Shown one piece after another: positions 17,189-26,633 of a stretch of DNA of 57,440 nt. Origin of the DNA: an uncultured Fidelibacterota bacterium. Its GTDB lineage: Bacteria > Fidelibacterota > Marinisomatia > Marinisomatales > Marinisomataceae. The notes under the pieces were generated by a model that made no database searches, was not told the DNA's origin, and saw nothing but the letters and a program-made list of their open reading frames with translations. The stretch's first letter is position 1. Each line of letters starts with the position of its first letter. The stretch is from the NCBI GenBank assembly GCA_902578385.1, contig CACHCR010000004.1, forward strand, positions 47,501-104,940, read 5' to 3'. Made by a program: the position numbers and the translations under genes.

Positions 17189-18799
17189 ATGCGTATAAAG
17201 TATATATTAACTATTATTACACTATTTTTGGTGAACTGTTCTTCTAGTAGACCTGAATTATCTCCAGAACCTAAAAAAGTATCATCTCAGTTAGATACAA
17301 TTCAAAACACTAAAAAAAATCCGTTCGAAGGAGTCCAATTTTTTATGGACGGTATGATGTTTTTTGAGCAGGGTGATTACGCTAGAGCCATTTTAGAATT
17401 TCAAGATGCTATTGATGCTGGATCAAATTCAGCCGAGGTAATTTTTAATATGTCTGAAGCTTACTGGATGCTACAGAAATTTGATAAAAGTATTTTTTAT
17501 GCACGACAAGCCATTTCATTGGATAATAGTGCTTTAGATTACAAAATATCTTTAGGTAAAAAATTTATTGCTTTGGATGATTATGAATCCTCCTTAATTA
17601 TTTTTAATCAAATAGTTGAGGCAGATCCTAATAATGCTGATATATTGTTTATTATTGGAGACTTAAAGGCTGAATTGAATGATATAGATGGTGCCCTTCT
17701 TTATTATCAAGAAGCTTATAATAAAAATAATGAATTAATTCTAGCTCTTGAAGTTGCTGCTCAGTTAGCATATAATTCTAAACATAGAGATTTAGCTAAA
17801 ATATTTAAAAAACTTCTTTTAGCAGATCCCTCAAACTCAGAATATATGAGAGGATATTTGGAATCTAAAGATGGTGGAAATATTGATGAACTTCTTGAAT
17901 TATTAACTGTTGAATCAATAAAAGCTAATCCATTTTATAATAACTTATATAACCAAATTGCTTTAGAATATATTCGTTTAGGTAGGTTTGATGTTGCTGA
18001 AGAATATTTAAAAAAGTCTCTATCAAAAAAAGATAATGATAGATTTGCATTATATTATCTTTCATTAGTTTATAGGGATGTTGGTAGAAATGATCTCGCT
18101 CTAGAAGTTTCTAAAAAACATAGTTCATACTATCCAAATGACAAAGAAGGATATATTAATTCTTCAATTTCATTAATTAGCTTACAAAGATATGCTGAAG
18201 CCATAGAAGAATTAAATATTGCAGTTTCAATTTTTCCTGATGATTTCGAAATAAATTATTTTTTAGGATTAGCAAATTACTCAAATAAAGATTTTGTAGA
18301 TGCGGAGATATTTTATTCAAAATCTCTATCAATAGATCAAAATTCCATCGCTGCTATGCATGGACTAGCAATGACATACGATCAAAATGAAGAATGGAGT
18401 AAGTCTGATGAGCTCTATACAAAATTAATAGCATTAAATGATCAAGATGCTCAAGCATACAATAATTATGCTTATAGCTTAGTAGAAAGAGGTGAAGATT
18501 TAAACTATGCTTTAGCATTGGCAAAAAAAGCTATTACTATTAGTCCAAATATTTCAGCTTACTTAGATACAATTGGATGGATTTATTATAAATTATCAGA
18601 ATTTGAAAAGGCTAAAGAGTTTATTAGTCAGGCATTATTATATGAGGATACGAGTCCAGTAATACTTGAACATTATGGAGACGTATTAATTAGCTTTAGT
18701 GAGATTAAAGAAGCGCTCATATTTTACAATAAAGCACTTCTTCTTGATGAAAATAATGACAAGCTTAAATCAAAAATTTCTTCATATGAATCTCAATAA
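17189..18799 (+). CDS. tetratricopeptide-repeat lipoprotein
   Basis: This is a predicted lipoprotein of 536 residues built almost wholly of TPR units. The N-terminal signal ends in LVNC (Cys17), an acceptable but imperfect lipobox because Asn occupies -1. At least ten TPR-like repeats can be followed from about residue 50 to the end, for example GDYARAILEFQDAIDAG, ANYSNKDFVDAEIFYSKSL and LDTIGWIYYKLSEFEKA. Such proteins scaffold envelope complexes. The following small lipoprotein gene starts within its last codons, an order familiar from FCB bacteria. A specific function is not readable. Confidence 0.85.
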   Translation: MRIKYILTIITLFLVNCSSSRPELSPEPKKVSSQLDTIQNTKKNPFEGVQFFMDGMMFFEQGDYARAILEFQDAIDAGSNSAEVIFNMSEAYWMLQKFDKSIFYARQAISLDNSALDYKISLGKKFIALDDYESSLIIFNQIVEADPNNADILFIIGDLKAELNDIDGALLYYQEAYNKNNELILALEVAAQLAYNSKHRDLAKIFKKLLLADPSNSEYMRGYLESKDGGNIDELLELLTVESIKANPFYNNLYNQIALEYIRLGRFDVAEEYLKKSLSKKDNDRFALYYLSLVYRDVGRNDLALEVSKKHSSYYPNDKEGYINSSISLISLQRYAEAIEELNIAVSIFPDDFEINYFLGLANYSNKDFVDAEIFYSKSLSIDQNSIAAMHGLAMTYDQNEEWSKSDELYTKLIALNDQDAQAYNNYAYSLVERGEDLNYALALAKKAITISPNISAYLDTIGWIYYKLSEFEKAKEFISQALLYEDTSPVILEHYGDVLISFSEIKEALIFYNKALLLDENNDKLKSKISSYESQ

Positions 18800-19349
18800 T
18801 AAAATCTTAATAATATTATCTCTAATAATTTTTATTTCATGTTCTTCTAATAATAATTTTCAAATAATTAATTCTGATAAAAATGTTAAAATTGAGGAGC
18901 TTGAAAAGAAATATAGTAGAGTGATTGGTAATGGGGTTCTTCAAGGAAAAGGTAAATCAAATTTTTCCTCCACATTCATATTTGAATCTTCAGATAATAA
19001 TTCAATTATTGTTTTTAAGGATTTTCTTGGAAGAAGGCAATATATGATTGAAATAAAAGATGATTATAAGAGGTATTTAAATGTTCGAAAGAAAATTGAG
19101 ATATCAGAAGATGAGTTTTCAAGATTCTTTCCAATATCTAATCAATTAAATTCAAATTTTTATAGAAGTATTCTTTGGGGGGATGTTGAAGCTCTTAATA
19201 CAATCGATATTCGATTTAAAAATTCTTATGTTATATCGACAAAGATGATTTTAATTGATGGTAGTAATTATCTAAACGAGATTGTATTTTTACTAAATAA
19301 TGAAAAGCAAAATTATACAATGAAGTTTAATAGAAGAAATTTTGAATAA
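18786..19349 (+). CDS. small outer-membrane-type lipoprotein (DUF4292/LolB-like candidate)
   Basis: This is a predicted 187-residue lipoprotein. I chose the ATG at 18786 because it gives a clean lipoprotein signal ending FISC (Cys19); translation from further upstream would put 29 unrelated residues before it. After the signal the protein is mostly beta-strand-like with alternating polar and hydrophobic residues. This resembles the LolB/DUF4292 lipoproteins that follow TPR proteins in FCB genomes. No catalytic motif is visible. It overlaps the TPR gene by 14 bases, and its stop touches the next glycosyltransferase start (TAATG). The family assignment is tentative. Confidence 0.6.
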   Translation: MNLNNKILIILSLIIFISCSSNNNFQIINSDKNVKIEELEKKYSRVIGNGVLQGKGKSNFSSTFIFESSDNNSIIVFKDFLGRRQYMIEIKDDYKRYLNVRKKIEISEDEFSRFFPISNQLNSNFYRSILWGDVEALNTIDIRFKNSYVISTKMILIDGSNYLNEIVFLLNNEKQNYTMKFNRRNFE

Positions 19350-20272
19350 TGAAAAGTTTATCAATTTTAATACCTGTTTTTAACGAAGAAGAGTCCCTTT
19401 TAGCTTTATTTGGCGAACTTAAAAATCATTTTGAAAATAATTCTGCTATAGAAGTAATATTTATTAATGATGGATCCTCAGATCAATCACAATATTTAAT
19501 TGAAAAAGAAATAACTTATCACTCTTCATGGAAGCTAATCAATTTGTATAGAAACTATGGAAAATCTGTTGCTTTACAGTCTGGAATTGATATTTCAACT
19601 GGAGAGTTAATAGCTACATTAGATGCCGATCTTCAAGATGACCCAAAAGAGATTATAAATCTAGTAGATGAATTAAAGAACTTTGATATCATAGTAGGTT
19701 GGAAAAAGAATAGGTTAGATCCAATTGAAAAAAGAATTGCTTCAAAAGTATTTAATTTTTTTATTAGAATTTTTAGTGGTTTAAAAATAAAAGATTCCAA
19801 TTCTGGTATAAAAGTTTTAAAAAGAGAACTTGCAAAATCATTAAATCTTTATGGAGGAAGACACAGATATATACCTCTTTTAGCTCATCAAAAAAGTTTT
19901 AAAGTAAAAGAAATACCTGTTAATCATAGAGAAAGAAAATTTGGAAAATCAAAATATGGAGCTGAAAGATATAAGCATGGTTTTTTTGATTTTTTAACTA
20001 TTTTATTTCTTGGCAAGTACATGGATAGACCCCTTCATTTCTTTGGCATGATAGGTTTTTTATCAATACTAGCTGGAGTAACAGCTGAAATATACGTGCT
20101 TTACCTGAAGTATGTTTTATTTCATTCATTCCAGCAGCACATCGCCATGATTATTTTTGGAAGTTTACTTATTATAACTGGAGTTCAATTATTTACTTTT
20201 GGATTAATAGGAGAAATAATTGTAAATAAAAATCATAAAACAAAAAATTTCATAAAAGAAGTAATTGAATAA
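19349..20272 (+). CDS. family 2 glycosyltransferase, polyprenyl-phosphate type (DPM1/ArnC-like)
   Basis: This is a GT-A glycosyltransferase that probably loads a sugar onto undecaprenyl phosphate at the inner membrane. The 307-residue protein has the GT2 start SILIPVFNEEESL, the nucleotide-binding INDGSSD near residues 39-45 and the metal-binding DADLQDDP at 92-99. Two C-terminal membrane helices (about residues 228-250 and 262-285) match GtrB/ArnC proteins. The sugar is unknown. It begins a run of overlapping glycan genes reaching to 25812, which suggests work on a surface polysaccharide or glycolipid. Confidence 0.9.
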   Translation: MKSLSILIPVFNEEESLLALFGELKNHFENNSAIEVIFINDGSSDQSQYLIEKEITYHSSWKLINLYRNYGKSVALQSGIDISTGELIATLDADLQDDPKEIINLVDELKNFDIIVGWKKNRLDPIEKRIASKVFNFFIRIFSGLKIKDSNSGIKVLKRELAKSLNLYGGRHRYIPLLAHQKSFKVKEIPVNHRERKFGKSKYGAERYKHGFFDFLTILFLGKYMDRPLHFFGMIGFLSILAGVTAEIYVLYLKYVLFHSFQQHIAMIIFGSLLIITGVQLFTFGLIGEIIVNKNHKTKNFIKEVIE

Positions 20273-21377
20273 TAATCTTAAAATTGTTTCCATTGGTCCA
20301 TACTCACCTTTTAGAGGCGGTATTTCAGATTTTAATAAATCTTTAATAAATCAATTAAATCATAATAATAATGTAACAATTCTAAATTTTCAAAAATTAT
20401 ATCCCAACATTTTTTTTCCTGGAAAATCCCAATATAATACCGATTTAGAAGAAGCTTCATCTTTGAGAATTTTAAATCCATTAAATTTTTGTTCGTGGAA
20501 AAAAGCTATTAAAAAAATCAATCAATCAAATACTGATATAGCAATTTTTTCTTATTGGCATCCATTTTTTTCACCTATGTATTCATTTATTGCGAAAAGA
20601 ATTAAAGTAAAAAAAATATATTTTTTAATGCATAATGCTAAATCTCATCAATTTTTCCCTTTTCAAGATTTTTTAATGAAAAAAATGATTAAGCATGCTA
20701 CTCATTTAGTTGTGATGAACAAAAATGAAATGCGCGCACTTAAAAAAATTAATTTTGAAGGAAAGATTATCGATTCATTCCATCCAATATATCAAATTGA
20801 TTATAACAATGATGATCGAAATAGATTCAAAAGTGAGTTTGGTATAAAATCAGAACCAACAATACTTTTTTTTGGATTGATTAGACCTTACAAAGGGCTC
20901 GATATTTTAATTAACGCTGTAAATAAAATTAAATTTCGAATTCCAAATATTAAAGTCCATATAGTTGGAGAGCCTTACACTAATATGTCAAATTATATAT
21001 CACTAATTCAAAAATATGACCTAAAAAGTTTTTTTAAAATTGATACTAACTTTGTTAATGAAGCAAAGTTAAAAAAATATTTTCTTAGCTCTGATTTAAT
21101 AGTACTCCCATATAAAAAAGCTACCCAGAGTGGAATCCTTTCTCTTTCAATGAACTTTAACCTTCCATCAATAGTATCCACAAAAGGAGGACTCAAAGAT
21201 TATGTGATTAATAATAAAACAGGATTTATTGTAAATCCAAATCAAGATGATTTGTCATCTGCGATTCTTACTTTCTTTGAAAATAAATTGTATTATCAAA
21301 TGAGCTTAGAAATTGCAAGACACAAAAAGAATTTTTCTTGGGAAAAATTTGAAGAAACTTTAGAGCTAAATGAGTAA
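20265..21377 (+). CDS. family 4 glycosyltransferase
   Basis: This is a retaining GT-B glycosyltransferase. The TTG start at 20265 overlaps the previous stop, and the product opens NNLKIVSIGPYSPFRGGISDF, where the Gly-Gly loop is the usual acceptor-site start. The C-terminal donor-site half has ILFFGLIRPYKGLDILINA and PSIVSTKGGLKDYVINN, close to the GT4 E-x7-E region though the exact Glu pair is altered. At 370 residues the length is normal. It probably adds a sugar in the cytoplasmic assembly of the surface glycan; donor and acceptor are unknown. Confidence 0.85.
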   Translation: MNNNLKIVSIGPYSPFRGGISDFNKSLINQLNHNNNVTILNFQKLYPNIFFPGKSQYNTDLEEASSLRILNPLNFCSWKKAIKKINQSNTDIAIFSYWHPFFSPMYSFIAKRIKVKKIYFLMHNAKSHQFFPFQDFLMKKMIKHATHLVVMNKNEMRALKKINFEGKIIDSFHPIYQIDYNNDDRNRFKSEFGIKSEPTILFFGLIRPYKGLDILINAVNKIKFRIPNIKVHIVGEPYTNMSNYISLIQKYDLKSFFKIDTNFVNEAKLKKYFLSSDLIVLPYKKATQSGILSLSMNFNLPSIVSTKGGLKDYVINNKTGFIVNPNQDDLSSAILTFFENKLYYQMSLEIARHKKNFSWEKFEETLELNE

Positions 21378-22218
21378 AAATATCCATATGCAAAAAGCTC
21401 ATATCATTGTTCTAACTTGGAATAATGAGAATCTTCTAGAAAGATGTCTAAAATCAATAAATAATGTGGATTATAGCGATTTTACAATTACTGTTATTAA
21501 TAATAACTCTTCGGATAATACAGTAAGCATAATAGCTGAAAAATTTCCAAACGTTTCAATAATTAATAATAATAAAAATTTGAAATTTGCTGCAGGATAC
21601 AATTCTGGATTAAAAAAGATGAATATTGAAGATGATGATTTCATGATTTTATTAAATGATGATACAATTGTAGGCAAGGACTTCATTGATGAGTTAATTA
21701 AACCATTCTTAGATGACAAAAAAGTAATTATTACAGTTCCTAAAATATTGTATTCATCTAATATTAATAAGGTTTGGTATGCCGGAGGAAAAATAGATCT
21801 TTGGAGAGGATTGATTTATCATATTGGAATAAGAGATTTTGATGGACCTAAGTACTCATTTTTAAGTGAAACTCAATATGCTACAGGATGTTGTATATGT
21901 TTAAAAAATGATGATCTAAAAAAACTTAACTACTTTGACGAAACTTTTGATATGTACTGCGAGGATGTAGACTTATCACTAAAAGCTCATCAATTAAATA
22001 GAAAAATTATTTATGCTCCAAAGTCAGTTATTCTTCATAATGTATCTCAGTCATTAGGGGAACATTCATTTAAAAAAAATTCATTAAAGTTGAAAAATCA
22101 TTTAAAAATTTTTTGGAAGCATGCATCTGGGATACAGTTAATTTCAATTTCTTTTTATTGGATATTTTTTCATTTACCATATCAACTTATAAGATGGTTA
22201 TATTTAAGAAATAAATGA
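21370..22218 (+). CDS. family 2 glycosyltransferase (rhamnosyltransferase-like)
   Basis: This is a cytoplasmic-face GT2 enzyme resembling WbbL-type rhamnosyl- and related transferases. The 282-residue protein begins the fold at IIVLTWNNENLLERCLKS, with VINNNSSDNT and the metal-binding LLNDDTIV near residues 96-103. A later MYCEDVDLSLKA segment matches the ED motif that binds acceptor or catalytic base. The C-terminal end is amphipathic and hydrophobic, suggesting membrane association. It overlaps the GT4 gene by 8 bases and the flippase gene by 4. Confidence 0.87.
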   Translation: MSKNIHMQKAHIIVLTWNNENLLERCLKSINNVDYSDFTITVINNNSSDNTVSIIAEKFPNVSIINNNKNLKFAAGYNSGLKKMNIEDDDFMILLNDDTIVGKDFIDELIKPFLDDKKVIITVPKILYSSNINKVWYAGGKIDLWRGLIYHIGIRDFDGPKYSFLSETQYATGCCICLKNDDLKKLNYFDETFDMYCEDVDLSLKAHQLNRKIIYAPKSVILHNVSQSLGEHSFKKNSLKLKNHLKIFWKHASGIQLISISFYWIFFHLPYQLIRWLYLRNK

Positions 22219-23726
22219 GTAATAAATCGTCCAGTCAGAAAACAATTCTTAGTGAAGCTTTCTTGTCATTCTCAGGAATGACACTTGGTTCTGTTTTTAG
22301 ATACATTTTTTCAATAGTAATGGCAAGATTCCTAGGTGCACAAATGTTGGGTATTTATTCCCTAGGAAATGCTGTAACTAGAATTGCTGAAATATTTGCG
22401 CTCATGGGTCTTGATAATGGTGTTTTAAGATTTGTAAGTAGAGATACTGAAAATAAAGAGAACGTTAAAAATTCTATTTACTCGTCTTTAAAGCTTGGAT
22501 TCCTATCTAGCATTATAATTTCAATTATTTTATTTTGCTCTGCTGAATTAATAGTAAATAATTTGCTTAATGAAGATAATTTTTTAATTATAGTAATTAA
22601 GATATTTGCACTTAGTCTACCTTTCTCCGTTTTAACATTAATATCATCATTTGCCACTCAGGCTTTTAAAATTTTGAAGTATAAGATTTTTGTAAACCAA
22701 ATTGTGAATCCACTAACACTTCTTATTGCTTTTTTAGCATCATATCATTTTCTTGGAACCAAGCTATCAATTTTGATTCCAACAGTAATATCTGCAGTTG
22801 TAGGGTTAGTTTTTATAACAAAATTTTTAAGTAATTTTTCTGATATTAATTTTAATCATCTCATAAAATCAGATGTTAATAAAGAAATTTTAAGATTTTC
22901 TATACCTTTAATGTTTGTTTCAGCTATTGGTATTATAATGCATTGGGTGGATATAATAATGTTAGGAGTTTTATCTAATGCTATAGATGTCGGAATGTAT
23001 CATCCGATTGATCGTACCGCTGGATTAGTTAGGATGATATTATTTGCTTTTGCTGGAATTTTTGCACCAATATTTTCAGAGCATTATTTTAAAAATAATA
23101 TTTCTGGCATGAAAGAATCATATCAATCATCCTCAAAATATATCCTAATGTTTTCTTTTCCAGTATTTATTTTCTTATTTGTTTTTGCAAACCCAATGTT
23201 ATTGCTATTTGGATCAGAATTTCAAAATGCTGATGCATTAAAGATTTTATTAATTGGAATTTTCATTCAAACAATTTTTGGTTTAGGTTCTTCAACACTC
23301 TCCATGAGTGGAAACACTAAATTTAATTTATTCAATGTTTTAATTGCTCTTATTTTAAATATATCTTTGAATTATATATTAATTCCCCAGTATGGTATAG
23401 TGGGAGCAGCCCTTGCAACTACTTTAGCATTATTTATTTTAAGCATTTTAAGATTTGTCGAAAATATAGTTTTAATGAAACTAAATTTATTTTCTATAAA
23501 GCTTTTAAAACCTATTATATCAGGCTCAATAACATTTTTATCTATTAATTACCTAAGAATTATATTTTCAAATTTATTTAACTTAGAAAGCATTTTTAAT
23601 TTAATTGTTTATTTGGCATGTCACTTTATGCTAGTATGTACTATTTATTTCACAATTTATTATTTAATGGGCTTTGACAAAGAGGATAAAGATTTAATAA
23701 GCTCTTTTAAAACAAGATTGACTTAA
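22215..23726 (+). CDS. polysaccharide flippase (Wzx/MATE-like)
   Basis: This is a 503-residue multipass protein with about 14 hydrophobic helices, the size and topology of oligosaccharide flippases of the MOP superfamily. It probably carries undecaprenyl-linked oligosaccharide to the periplasmic face. The N-terminal helix has the family-like GSVFRYIFSIVMARFLGAQMLGIYSLG (given here as VMARFLGAQMLGIYSLG), and a second half-repeat appears near residue 220. Its position between glycosyltransferases and a YfhO-family gene supports a surface-glycan role. Substrate is unknown. Confidence 0.87.
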   Translation: MSNKSSSQKTILSEAFLSFSGMTLGSVFRYIFSIVMARFLGAQMLGIYSLGNAVTRIAEIFALMGLDNGVLRFVSRDTENKENVKNSIYSSLKLGFLSSIIISIILFCSAELIVNNLLNEDNFLIIVIKIFALSLPFSVLTLISSFATQAFKILKYKIFVNQIVNPLTLLIAFLASYHFLGTKLSILIPTVISAVVGLVFITKFLSNFSDINFNHLIKSDVNKEILRFSIPLMFVSAIGIIMHWVDIIMLGVLSNAIDVGMYHPIDRTAGLVRMILFAFAGIFAPIFSEHYFKNNISGMKESYQSSSKYILMFSFPVFIFLFVFANPMLLLFGSEFQNADALKILLIGIFIQTIFGLGSSTLSMSGNTKFNLFNVLIALILNISLNYILIPQYGIVGAALATTLALFILSILRFVENIVLMKLNLFSIKLLKPIISGSITFLSINYLRIIFSNLFNLESIFNLIVYLACHFMLVCTIYFTIYYLMGFDKEDKDLISSFKTRLT

Positions 23727-23727
23727 G

Positions 23728-25812
23728 ATGCATATTCTTACTTTAATTCTAATATATTCATTGACTGTTTTATTCCTTTTTTATGATGTAATCATTTTAA
23801 GTAATACATTTGCTTCAGGAGATTCATTCAATCCTTATGCAATTCACCATATTCTTGATAAGATAAGGCTCAGCAGCTTAGAATGGCCACAATGGCAACC
23901 CTGGATTTTTTCAGGAATGCCAACTCTTGAGGCTTTTACTTATGTTAATCTTCTTTATTTACCTAGTTTCTTTCTAAATCTTCTAGGTACTTCAGATTTA
24001 AATATTCAATTCATTCATCTAGTTTTTTCTGCAATAGGAATGTTTTTTTTAGTAAGGAGACTTATTTATAATGAGCAAATTGCATTTGTTTCAGGATTAC
24101 TTTGGATGCTCAATCCTTTTTTGATTACAATGATTGTATTTGGACATGGGAGTCAAATGATGACTGCAGCTTATTTCCCAATTACATTATACTTTCTTTT
24201 AAGGTTAAAAGATGAGCAATCAATTTCTAATATGCTTTTATTTGCACTGTTTCTTGGATTTCAACTACAAAGAGCACATGTACAAATAGCTTACTATGCA
24301 TGTATGTTATTAGGATCATTTTTTGTTTATGCATTTTTTCAAAATAAAAATAGGAAATTTGCCTCATTTTTTTGTGTTGGACTAATTATTGCATTTTTAA
24401 TTGCTGCACACATTTATATACCGTCTTTAGACTATCGCGCAATGTCAATTCGATCTGGTGATATGGGTAGTTTTGCTTATGCAACCAATTGGTCTATGCA
24501 TCCAAAAGAGTTATTGACTTATATTATGCCAAATTATTTTGGATTTGGTGGTTCATCTTACAGTGGATTTATGCCGTTTACAGATTTCCCAAACTATGTT
24601 GGGTTATTTGTACTATTATTTGCTTTTTTATCACTTAAAAATCTAAACAAAGAAACAATCTTCTTTTGGAGCATATTAATAATTTCAATTTTTCTATCTT
24701 TAGGAAAATATTTTGAAATTTTTTATCAATTTTTTTACAACTATTTGCCTTTTTTTAACAGTTTCAGAGTTCCTAGCATGATTCTCATCCTATCAAATTT
24801 TTGTATGTATATCCTATGTGCTTATGGAGTTAAAGATGTTATCGAAATTTTTAAAAATAAATTTAAAGATTTTAAGCCCGAATTAATTATTTTTACATTT
24901 TTGATATTTTCTTTAATAGATATTTATAGAATTGATAATCGTATTATCAATCCAGATGAAGATTCTGGACAGCAAAATCAAATAACATCAATTAATAATT
25001 TTGAATCAGTGTTTGAACAAGATGAAACAATTTCTTATTTAAAAGACAATCTTGGATTAAATAGGATTTATCCTGCTGGATCTTTATTTACAGATCCTAA
25101 ATTTAAATATCACGGAATTGAATCAGTTGGAGGTTATCATCCAGCAAAATTTGGACATTATTCTGAGTTATTGAAGAATTCAAACAATTTACTTTCAATA
25201 CCAGTACTACAGCTCTTAAATGTAAAATATATAATAAGTTCTGTTGAAATTACTCATTCAAAATTAATTCTTGAAAAGGAGACAATTTTTCAATCTGTTA
25301 ATGGAATGAAAAATGTATATATTTATCATTTGGATTTAAGTAATCCAAGGGCATGGTTTGTAAGAGATGTAATTAAGGAAGACCAAAACTTATATAATTA
25401 TTTAAATGCATCAGCATTTAATCCATTAAAAACCGCAGTTGTAGATAATTTAGAAAATTCAAGATATTCAGTAGGTAAAATTTTAAATATTGACTGGGAT
25501 ACTGAAAAAATTATCATTGATTATGAAGCTCAAGAAAAAGGAATATTAGTTCTCAGCGAAATTTACTATCCAGAGAGATGGAAAGCTTATATTGATAATG
25601 AAGAGGTTGAAGTATTAAAAGCAAATGGAGTTTTAAGAGCAGTAGAGATAGAAGCTGGAGCGAATAAAATAATTTTTAAATATGATAACTCTTTGTTTAA
25701 AATTTTACACACAATTTCTAATCTAGTAATACTTTTTATTTGTATTTATCTTTTGCATCCAAAAGTTATGGGCTTGTTAAAGAACTTAAGGAAGACTAAT
25801 TTTAATCCATGA
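23728..25812 (+). CDS. YfhO-family membrane protein (probable lipid-linked sugar glycosyltransferase)
   Basis: This is a 694-residue protein with about 12 membrane helices and a C-terminal extracytoplasmic beta-rich domain. Early signatures FASGDSF and WPQWQPWIFSGMPTLE correspond to the acidic loop after helix 1 in GT-C-like YfhO proteins. The C-terminal domain contains LSEIYYPERWKAYIDNEE, the family's most recognisable stretch. In Firmicutes YfhO modifies lipoteichoic acid with sugar; in this Gram-negative-type genome it more likely decorates an exported glycan. It starts one base after the flippase stop and its stop overlaps yajC. Confidence 0.82.
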   Translation: MHILTLILIYSLTVLFLFYDVIILSNTFASGDSFNPYAIHHILDKIRLSSLEWPQWQPWIFSGMPTLEAFTYVNLLYLPSFFLNLLGTSDLNIQFIHLVFSAIGMFFLVRRLIYNEQIAFVSGLLWMLNPFLITMIVFGHGSQMMTAAYFPITLYFLLRLKDEQSISNMLLFALFLGFQLQRAHVQIAYYACMLLGSFFVYAFFQNKNRKFASFFCVGLIIAFLIAAHIYIPSLDYRAMSIRSGDMGSFAYATNWSMHPKELLTYIMPNYFGFGGSSYSGFMPFTDFPNYVGLFVLLFAFLSLKNLNKETIFFWSILIISIFLSLGKYFEIFYQFFYNYLPFFNSFRVPSMILILSNFCMYILCAYGVKDVIEIFKNKFKDFKPELIIFTFLIFSLIDIYRIDNRIINPDEDSGQQNQITSINNFESVFEQDETISYLKDNLGLNRIYPAGSLFTDPKFKYHGIESVGGYHPAKFGHYSELLKNSNNLLSIPVLQLLNVKYIISSVEITHSKLILEKETIFQSVNGMKNVYIYHLDLSNPRAWFVRDVIKEDQNLYNYLNASAFNPLKTAVVDNLENSRYSVGKILNIDWDTEKIIIDYEAQEKGILVLSEIYYPERWKAYIDNEEVEVLKANGVLRAVEIEAGANKIIFKYDNSLFKILHTISNLVILFICIYLLHPKVMGLLKNLRKTNFNP

Positions 25813-26120
25813 ATCAAAAAATAATATTAATGCAACAAAGTGAAGCATCTTTCTTAGATATTTTTCTTTCTCAATTACCAATCTTTCTAATTTTTTTAGT
25901 TATATACTATTTCATATTAAGACCAAATTCTAAAAAACAAGAATCAGTAAAATTAATGCAGGAAAATTTAGCTAAAGGAGATAAGGTTGTTACTATTGGA
26001 GGTATTCATGGAAAAGTAACTTCGCTTAAAAATTTAACTGTAGTAATTAAAGTATCTAATGAAAATGAAATGACCGTTGATAGGGTTGCAATAGCAAAAG
26101 TTAAAAATTCTTCTAAATAA
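25809..26120 (+). CDS. yajC: preprotein translocase subunit YajC
   Basis: YajC is the small accessory subunit that associates with SecDF at the Sec translocon. The 103-residue protein has one membrane helix (about residues 22-41, LPIFLIFLVIYYFILRPN) followed by the cytoplasmic Sm-like region with LAKGDKVVTIGGIHGKV, which is the family's signature. A second ATG at 25839 would give a start closer to the common length; the first overlaps the YfhO stop by 4 bases and is kept. Neither secD nor secF is in the window. Confidence 0.95.
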   Translation: MNQKIILMQQSEASFLDIFLSQLPIFLIFLVIYYFILRPNSKKQESVKLMQENLAKGDKVVTIGGIHGKVTSLKNLTVVIKVSNENEMTVDRVAIAKVKNSSK

Positions 26121-26123
26121 TTT

Positions 26124-26633
26124 ATGGCAGTTCAAAAAGTAGTCACATATGGTCATCCTGCTCTAAGAGCTATTTCAAAGAATATAACGGATTTTTCAAA
26201 TATTAGAAGTTTAATTGACGATCTTTTCGATACAATGTACGAGTTTGATGGCATTGGACTTGCAGCAAATCAAATTGGACTAAATAAAAGAATTTTTGTT
26301 GTAGATATTTCTCATACTGAAGATTGTGACTCTCCTTTAGTATTTATAAATGGTAAAATTATTAGTGGAAAAGGTTCCTGCGTTGATTCAGAAGGTTGTC
26401 TTTCATTACCTGAAATTAGAATTAACGTTGAAAGATATGATTCTATAACATATGAATATTTAGACCATAATCTTAAAAAACATACCAAGGAGTTTAATGG
26501 ATTTCTTGCAACAGTAATTCAACATGAAAATGATCATCTTGATGGTAAGTTGATTACTGACTATGCTACACCTTCTGACCTTTTAAAGTATGATAAAGCA
26601 CTTAAATCAATGAAATCACTCAATGCCAAATAA
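26124..26633 (+). CDS. def: peptide deformylase
   Basis: Def removes the N-formyl group from nascent proteins. The 169-residue protein carries all three motifs: GIGLAANQIG (residues 43-52), EGCLSLP with metal ligand Cys92, and QHENDHLDG with His134, Glu135 and His138. It overlaps fmt by 11 bases, giving the usual def-fmt pair that handles formyl-methionine from both ends. All key residues are intact. Confidence 0.97.
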   Translation: MAVQKVVTYGHPALRAISKNITDFSNIRSLIDDLFDTMYEFDGIGLAANQIGLNKRIFVVDISHTEDCDSPLVFINGKIISGKGSCVDSEGCLSLPEIRINVERYDSITYEYLDHNLKKHTKEFNGFLATVIQHENDHLDGKLITDYATPSDLLKYDKALKSMKSLNAK

